A DNA stretch of 10,012 nt from Candidatus Pelagibacter sp. Its GTDB lineage: Bacteria; Pseudomonadota; Alphaproteobacteria; Pelagibacterales; Pelagibacteraceae. The position numbers and the translations under genes are program-made. Each line of letters starts with the position of its first letter. Position 1 is the first letter of the stretch. The stretch lies in the NCBI GenBank assembly GCA_002704625.1, contig PAGZ01000009.1, positions 1 to 10,012 of the forward strand, given 5' to 3'. Positions 6,807 to 10,012 of this stretch are shown here, piece by piece. The notes beneath the pieces are model-generated. The model made no database searches, had not been told where the DNA came from, and worked only from the letters and a program-made list of their open reading frames with translations.

Positions 6807-6812
6807 TATAAT
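6807..6812 (+). promoter_or_regulatory. putative -10 element of the lipoprotein gene
   Basis: A perfect TATAAT hexamer lies 36 bases before the lipoprotein start codon. No good -35 stands at 16-18 bases upstream (ATATTG at 17 is the nearest), so the assignment rests on the -10 alone. The 157-base gap here must also hold the promoter of the divergent permease gene, for which I see no clear candidate. Confidence 0.35.
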
Positions 6813-6848
6813 TATTAAATTCGAAAATTGTTCATTTAATATGGAATT

Positions 6849-7145
6849 ATGAAAAAAATTTTAATTTTATCAGTTTTAATAATTATAATCACAGGTTGCA
6901 AAACTGTTTCAAAAAAAGTTGATGAGGCTTCGATCAAAGAAACTGAAAAATTAAATAAATTTTTAAATAAAACCGAATCGGATTTAAAAATAGAATTTGG
7001 TAAGCCTGATTTTATTGAAACTGGAGTTAATGAGAACAAAATATTTGTTTATTACGACGCTAAATTTAAAATAAAATGTGAGAGAAGATTTGAGATTAAT
7101 TCTAAAAATATAGTTGTTGCTTTTAGCAGTAAAAATTGTTTTTAA
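6849..7145 (+). CDS. small putative lipoprotein, SmpA/OmlA-like style
   Basis: A 98-residue protein with a lipoprotein signal: two lysines, a hydrophobic stretch (about residues 4-14) and ITGC, making Cys17 the likely lipidated residue. The mature part begins with a Lys/Glu-rich linker. A segment then follows that reads LKIEFGKPDFIETG and a Tyr-Tyr strand (about 46-69), the pattern of a short domain shared by SmpA/OmlA-like envelope proteins (an approach helix, a GxP turn, then a strand ending in W/Y-x-Y). Two further cysteines (in IKCERRF and at residue 97) might form a disulfide. I do not recognise a specific family and assign no function beyond envelope lipoprotein. Upstream is a good -10 but only a weak GGA before the ATG. 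Its stop codon overlaps the stop of the convergent peptidase gene. Confidence 0.7.
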   Translation: MKKILILSVLIIIITGCKTVSKKVDEASIKETEKLNKFLNKTESDLKIEFGKPDFIETGVNENKIFVYYDAKFKIKCERRFEINSKNIVVAFSSKNCF

Positions 7146-9211
7146 GATACTTTTCCAGCAATTTTTAGAGCAAAAGCATAATCGAAAGCGATGTCTTCAA
7201 TTATATTTTTTCTTCCAGACCTTGATCCGTGACCAGCGTCCATTTCGCATTTTAAAAGCAATAAATTATTATCAGTTTTATTATCTCTTAATTTTGCACA
7301 ATACTTTGTTGGCTCATCAAAAAGAACTCTGGAATCTGATAAGGAGGTAGTAAGTAGAATATGAGGATAATTTTTTTTATCAATATTATCGTATGGAGCA
7401 TATGAACGTATATATTCGAAGTGATCTTTATTATTTTTGGCATCACCAAACTCTCTTAGTTCACCTTTTGTAAGCGGGAGAGTATGATCCATATTAGTTT
7501 GAAGGCAATCCAAAAATCCCACTGCATTAATTGCTCCCAAAAATAAATCTGGTTCTTCGTTTAAGACTGCACCAACCAAAAGTCCTCCGGCACTTCCGCC
7601 ATAAGCTATAATCTTTTTTTCTGTTGTATATTTTTTTTTTATCAAAAATTTTGCACAACTTATAAAATCTGAAAAAGTATTTTTCTTATTAAGCATTTTA
7701 CCTTCACGCCACCATGCCATACCTTTTTCAAGTCCACCCCTTATGTGACAAGTTACCCAAATTATATTTCTATCTATCAAAGAAAATTTAGATATTGAAA
7801 ACGCTGGCCACATGGAACTTCCATAACTTCCATACCCATACAATAATAAGTGAGCACTTCCATCTATTTTAGTTTTTTTGTGGTAGGTAACAGTCATAGG
7901 AATTTTTTGACCATCATGACTTTCACATGTAAGTCTTTCTACAACATAATCATCTCTATTGTGTCCAGAAGGTACTATCTGTTCTTTAACAATTTTTTTT
8001 TCTTTTGTTTGAATATTATATTCAAAAATTCTATTTGGAGTTTTGGGAGACTCATAACCTACTCTTATCAAATCAGTATTTTTATCCTTTCTAATAAGAG
8101 AAACTCCTGGTGATATTACTTTTTCATCAGTAAAAATTAATTCTTCTTCATTTCCTGTCTCAACACTTCTGACCAAAATTTTAGAAAGAGCATTTGATAT
8201 TTCTGATCGAATTATCCATTTTTTTAAAAAGGTTAGACCACCTATTAAAGTTCCACTTTTAGCAGGTACAAAATCTTTCCAATCATTTATTTTATCGTTC
8301 GAACATTTTAATATTTTAAAATCTTCAGCATCTTTATTGGTATGCATGTACCAATAACCATCGAAACTATCCATACTATAAAGAATTCCATCCTCTCTTT
8401 TTAAAAATAATTTTGGTTCAAACTTTTTTTCATCTTTATGAAAATAGTATGTCTCACTTGTGGTATGTTCGCTAGTTTCAATCATATAAAATTTTTCACA
8501 AGAAGTGGTATCAATGGAACAAGTAAAACGTTCATCTTGTTCTTCGAAAATTAAAATATCTTCTTTAATTGGAGAACCCAATTTATGCTGTAAAATTTGT
8601 CTTGGTCTTTTCTGGCTATCATGCTTTCTATAAAAAAATGATTTATCATCATAAGACCAAACTATCCCACCAGCTGTGTCCTCGATTTTTTCAATTATTT
8701 TATTATCCGCTATTCTTCTTACGAATATTGTAAAATATTCGCCACCTTTATCATCAATAGAATAAGCTAAAAATTCATCGTTGTTTGATACAACTAAATC
8801 GCCAGTGCTAAAAAATTTTTTCCCTTTTGCTTCGATGTCACCATCAAAATAACATTCAACTTTATCACTACCAATTTTTTTTCTTAACTTTTTTGAATAG
8901 TTTCCCTCTTTAGTGGTTTTGGTCCAGTATTCATAATTTTTATCAATAAATGGAAGGCTTTCATCATCTAACTTTATTCTTCCCTCTATTTCTTTGAAAA
9001 TTTTTTTTTGTAGATTTTCAGTATCTTTCATATTTTCTTTTGTATATGCGTTCTCTTCCTCAAGATATTTTCTAACTTCGGGGTTTAATTTTTTTGTATC
9101 TCTTAAGATTTCAAGGCAATTATCTTGATGTATCCAGGAATAATCGTCCTCCCATGAATATCCATGACAATTTTTCTTTTCAGTTTGCTTCCTTAATTGT
9201 GGTATTTTCAT
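7142..9211 (-). CDS. ptrB: oligopeptidase B, prolyl oligopeptidase family S9A
   Basis: A 689-residue cytosolic serine peptidase, close to the size of E. coli PtrB (686). An N-terminal hydrolase segment and a seven-bladed propeller (about 75-410) precede the alpha/beta-hydrolase domain (about 420-689). The catalytic triad is visible: Ser540 in YGGSAGG, Asp626 in SLSDSRVLFDEP and His661 in DAGHGSRSGR. CHIRGGLEKGMAWWREGK (488-505) and TLPLTKGELREFGD (577-590) are oligopeptidase B signatures. Relatives cleave short peptides after Arg or Lys; I infer the same here. There is no signal peptide. The coding strand has A10 in the IKKKYTT codons, so indel-type sequencing errors could arise there, but the frame is intact. 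The stop overlaps that of the lipoprotein gene; the start is ten bases from that of the divergent J-protein. Confidence 0.92.
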   Translation of the reverse strand: MKIPQLRKQTEKKNCHGYSWEDDYSWIHQDNCLEILRDTKKLNPEVRKYLEEENAYTKENMKDTENLQKKIFKEIEGRIKLDDESLPFIDKNYEYWTKTTKEGNYSKKLRKKIGSDKVECYFDGDIEAKGKKFFSTGDLVVSNNDEFLAYSIDDKGGEYFTIFVRRIADNKIIEKIEDTAGGIVWSYDDKSFFYRKHDSQKRPRQILQHKLGSPIKEDILIFEEQDERFTCSIDTTSCEKFYMIETSEHTTSETYYFHKDEKKFEPKLFLKREDGILYSMDSFDGYWYMHTNKDAEDFKILKCSNDKINDWKDFVPAKSGTLIGGLTFLKKWIIRSEISNALSKILVRSVETGNEEELIFTDEKVISPGVSLIRKDKNTDLIRVGYESPKTPNRIFEYNIQTKEKKIVKEQIVPSGHNRDDYVVERLTCESHDGQKIPMTVTYHKKTKIDGSAHLLLYGYGSYGSSMWPAFSISKFSLIDRNIIWVTCHIRGGLEKGMAWWREGKMLNKKNTFSDFISCAKFLIKKKYTTEKKIIAYGGSAGGLLVGAVLNEEPDLFLGAINAVGFLDCLQTNMDHTLPLTKGELREFGDAKNNKDHFEYIRSYAPYDNIDKKNYPHILLTTSLSDSRVLFDEPTKYCAKLRDNKTDNNLLLLKCEMDAGHGSRSGRKNIIEDIAFDYAFALKIAGKVS

Positions 9212-9221
9212 ATATAAAATT

Positions 9222-9734
9222 ATGAATTATTTTTTACTCATTGGAATAGCTTTAGTTTCTTTATACCTTTTATTGAATTTTTTTGCTAAAGCAAGTAGCA
9301 AAAAAATCGCAAAAGGTATTCGATTTGTTATTTTCACAATAGGAATTATTTTCGCTATCGCCCTATTTTTTGTTGGAAGGTACGCATTTAGTATTCCCAT
9401 TTTGTTACTTTTGGTTCCTCTAATTAAATTAAAGGGTATAGGGGGACTTTTTCAATTATTTCAATTGTGGAGATTAATAAATTATCTTCGACAAACAGGA
9501 AGGTATTCTTTTTCATCTGGTGCTAATTACTCAAAAGCTTCTTCAAGTATTTCTTTGGACGATGCATACAATATACTTGGGTGCAAAAAAGGATGTTCAA
9601 AAGACGAAGTACTATCTAAATACAAAAAAATAATGTCAAAACTTCATCCTGATCGTAACGATACTGATACAACTAAATTAGCTCAGATGGTTTCAGAGGC
9701 AAAAGAAACTATTTTAAAAAATGATTTTAGTTAA
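9222..9734 (+). CDS. membrane-anchored J-domain protein, TIM14/Pam18-like
   Basis: A 170-residue protein with hydrophobic helices at about residues 3-20, 34-51 and 57-68, a basic amphipathic stretch (82-94), and a C-terminal J domain (about 111-168). The J domain contains the invariant HPD motif at 142-144 (KLHPDR), preceded by LDDAYNILGCKKGCSKDEV and followed by the AKETI helix. J domains stimulate the ATPase of DnaK-type Hsp70s, so this one probably recruits DnaK to the inner membrane. Alphaproteobacteria carry similar proteins, related to mitochondrial TIM14, with a longer middle region; here that region is short. Its partner process is unknown. The start is ten bases from the divergent peptidase start, leaving little room for a leader, and its stop overlaps the convergent GT9 gene. 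Confidence 0.85.
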   Translation: MNYFLLIGIALVSLYLLLNFFAKASSKKIAKGIRFVIFTIGIIFAIALFFVGRYAFSIPILLLLVPLIKLKGIGGLFQLFQLWRLINYLRQTGRYSFSSGANYSKASSSISLDDAYNILGCKKGCSKDEVLSKYKKIMSKLHPDRNDTDTTKLAQMVSEAKETILKNDFS

Positions 9735-10012
9735 ACTAAGATTTCTTTTGCTTTGAGGAGAGTTTTTTCAAATGATATTCGTTCAGATCCCAAGGTATCA
9801 TGTGAAGTAGTATTTTTTTCGCCTTCTGGCTCTATTACAGACATTCTTCCAGAATATTTCCCATAAGCCATAACCGGCGAGTCCATAAATAAAGTCAAAG
9901 CTTTTACTCCTAGGGCGACAGATAAATGAGCGAAGCCTGTATCACTTCCTATATAACAATCACAATTCTTAATAATTGGTAAAGTTTCTTTAATACTCAG
10001 GTTTTCAAATGA
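9731..10012 (-). CDS. glycosyltransferase family 9 (heptosyltransferase-like), C-terminal part
   Basis: The last 93 codons and the stop of a gene that enters from the right edge. The motif CYIGSDTGFAHLSVALG (about residues 19-35 of the visible part) matches the nucleotide-sugar binding region of GT9 enzymes, where an acidic residue and GPxH/GFxH lie in the C-terminal domain. LTLFMDSPVMAYGKYS and VIEPEG follow, which is the usual GT9 ending before a final helix. GT9 enzymes add ADP-heptose or related sugars to the lipopolysaccharide core at the cytoplasmic face of the inner membrane. DSPVMAYGKYS is unlike the E. coli WaaC/WaaF version, so the sugar is uncertain. The stop codon overlaps that of the J-protein. 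Confidence 0.85.
   Translation of the reverse strand, partial: SFENLSIKETLPIIKNCDCYIGSDTGFAHLSVALGVKALTLFMDSPVMAYGKYSGRMSVIEPEGEKNTTSHDTLGSERISFEKTLLKAKEILV

Noticed and set aside
6692..6848. Classical purine (xpt-type) riboswitch before the permease
   Set aside because: The conserved core segments of that class were not seen on the minus strand; only simple hairpins are supported.
6836..7350. Minus-strand open frame at 6836-7039 and plus-strand open frame at 7114-7350
   Set aside because: One mirrors the lipoprotein gene and the other mirrors the 3' end of the peptidase gene, where the GHGSRSGR motif is unmistakable.
7850..8113. Plus-strand open frame inside the peptidase gene
   Set aside because: Antisense to oligopeptidase B; Phe/Ile-rich only because of AT-rich codons on the other strand.
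1..10012. Defence system, prophage, insertion sequence, CRISPR array, tRNA or rRNA
   Set aside because: No transposase, integrase, terminal repeats, spaced repeats or tRNA-like cloverleaf were seen; all long frames belong to recognised housekeeping or transport families, apart from the small lipoprotein.

Overview
The window is very AT-rich (roughly 30% G+C by eye) and densely coded. Intergenic gaps are tiny, stop/start codons often overlap, and there are no mobile elements, tRNAs, rRNAs or CRISPR arrays. The gene set is Gram-negative and proteobacterial: an RND pump with its adaptor, a small lipoprotein, a heptosyltransferase-like GT9 and a membrane J-protein of the alphaproteobacterial type. 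Together with the base composition this suggests a streamlined marine alphaproteobacterium of the SAR11/Pelagibacterales kind. That placement is inferred from style and family content, not from a marker gene.

Layout. Positions 3187 down to 1 (minus strand) hold a tightly coupled cluster: msrA, a SseA-type sulfurtransferase, a short membrane-fusion protein (MFP), then the start of an RND transporter that runs off the left edge. The first two junctions are ATGA overlaps and the third has one base between stop and start. From about 3237 to 5289 (plus strand) lie an EamA-type transporter, a short AlkA-like DNA glycosylase overlapping it by 11 bp, and a purine phosphoribosyltransferase. A strong bidirectional hairpin terminator separates these from a convergent AzgA-type purine permease (5333-6691, minus). 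A small lipoprotein (6849-7145, plus) meets an oligopeptidase B (7142-9211, minus) tail to tail. Ten bases beyond the peptidase start, a divergent membrane-anchored J-domain protein begins (9222-9734). It meets, again tail to tail, the 3' end of a GT9 glycosyltransferase that runs off the right edge.

How the genes may work together. The permease and the phosphoribosyltransferase make a purine uptake and salvage pair. The msrA/sulfurtransferase/MFP/RND cluster links methionine-sulfoxide repair and sulfur transfer to an export pump, but the substrate is unknown. The remainder is housekeeping: alkylation repair, peptide degradation, a J-protein and envelope glycan synthesis.

No obvious new multi-gene system is present. 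The two observations most worth a second look are the MFP, which appears to lack its whole alpha-helical hairpin, and the 5' leader of the purine permease, in which the Shine-Dalgarno sequence can be sequestered in a perfect 6-bp hairpin.
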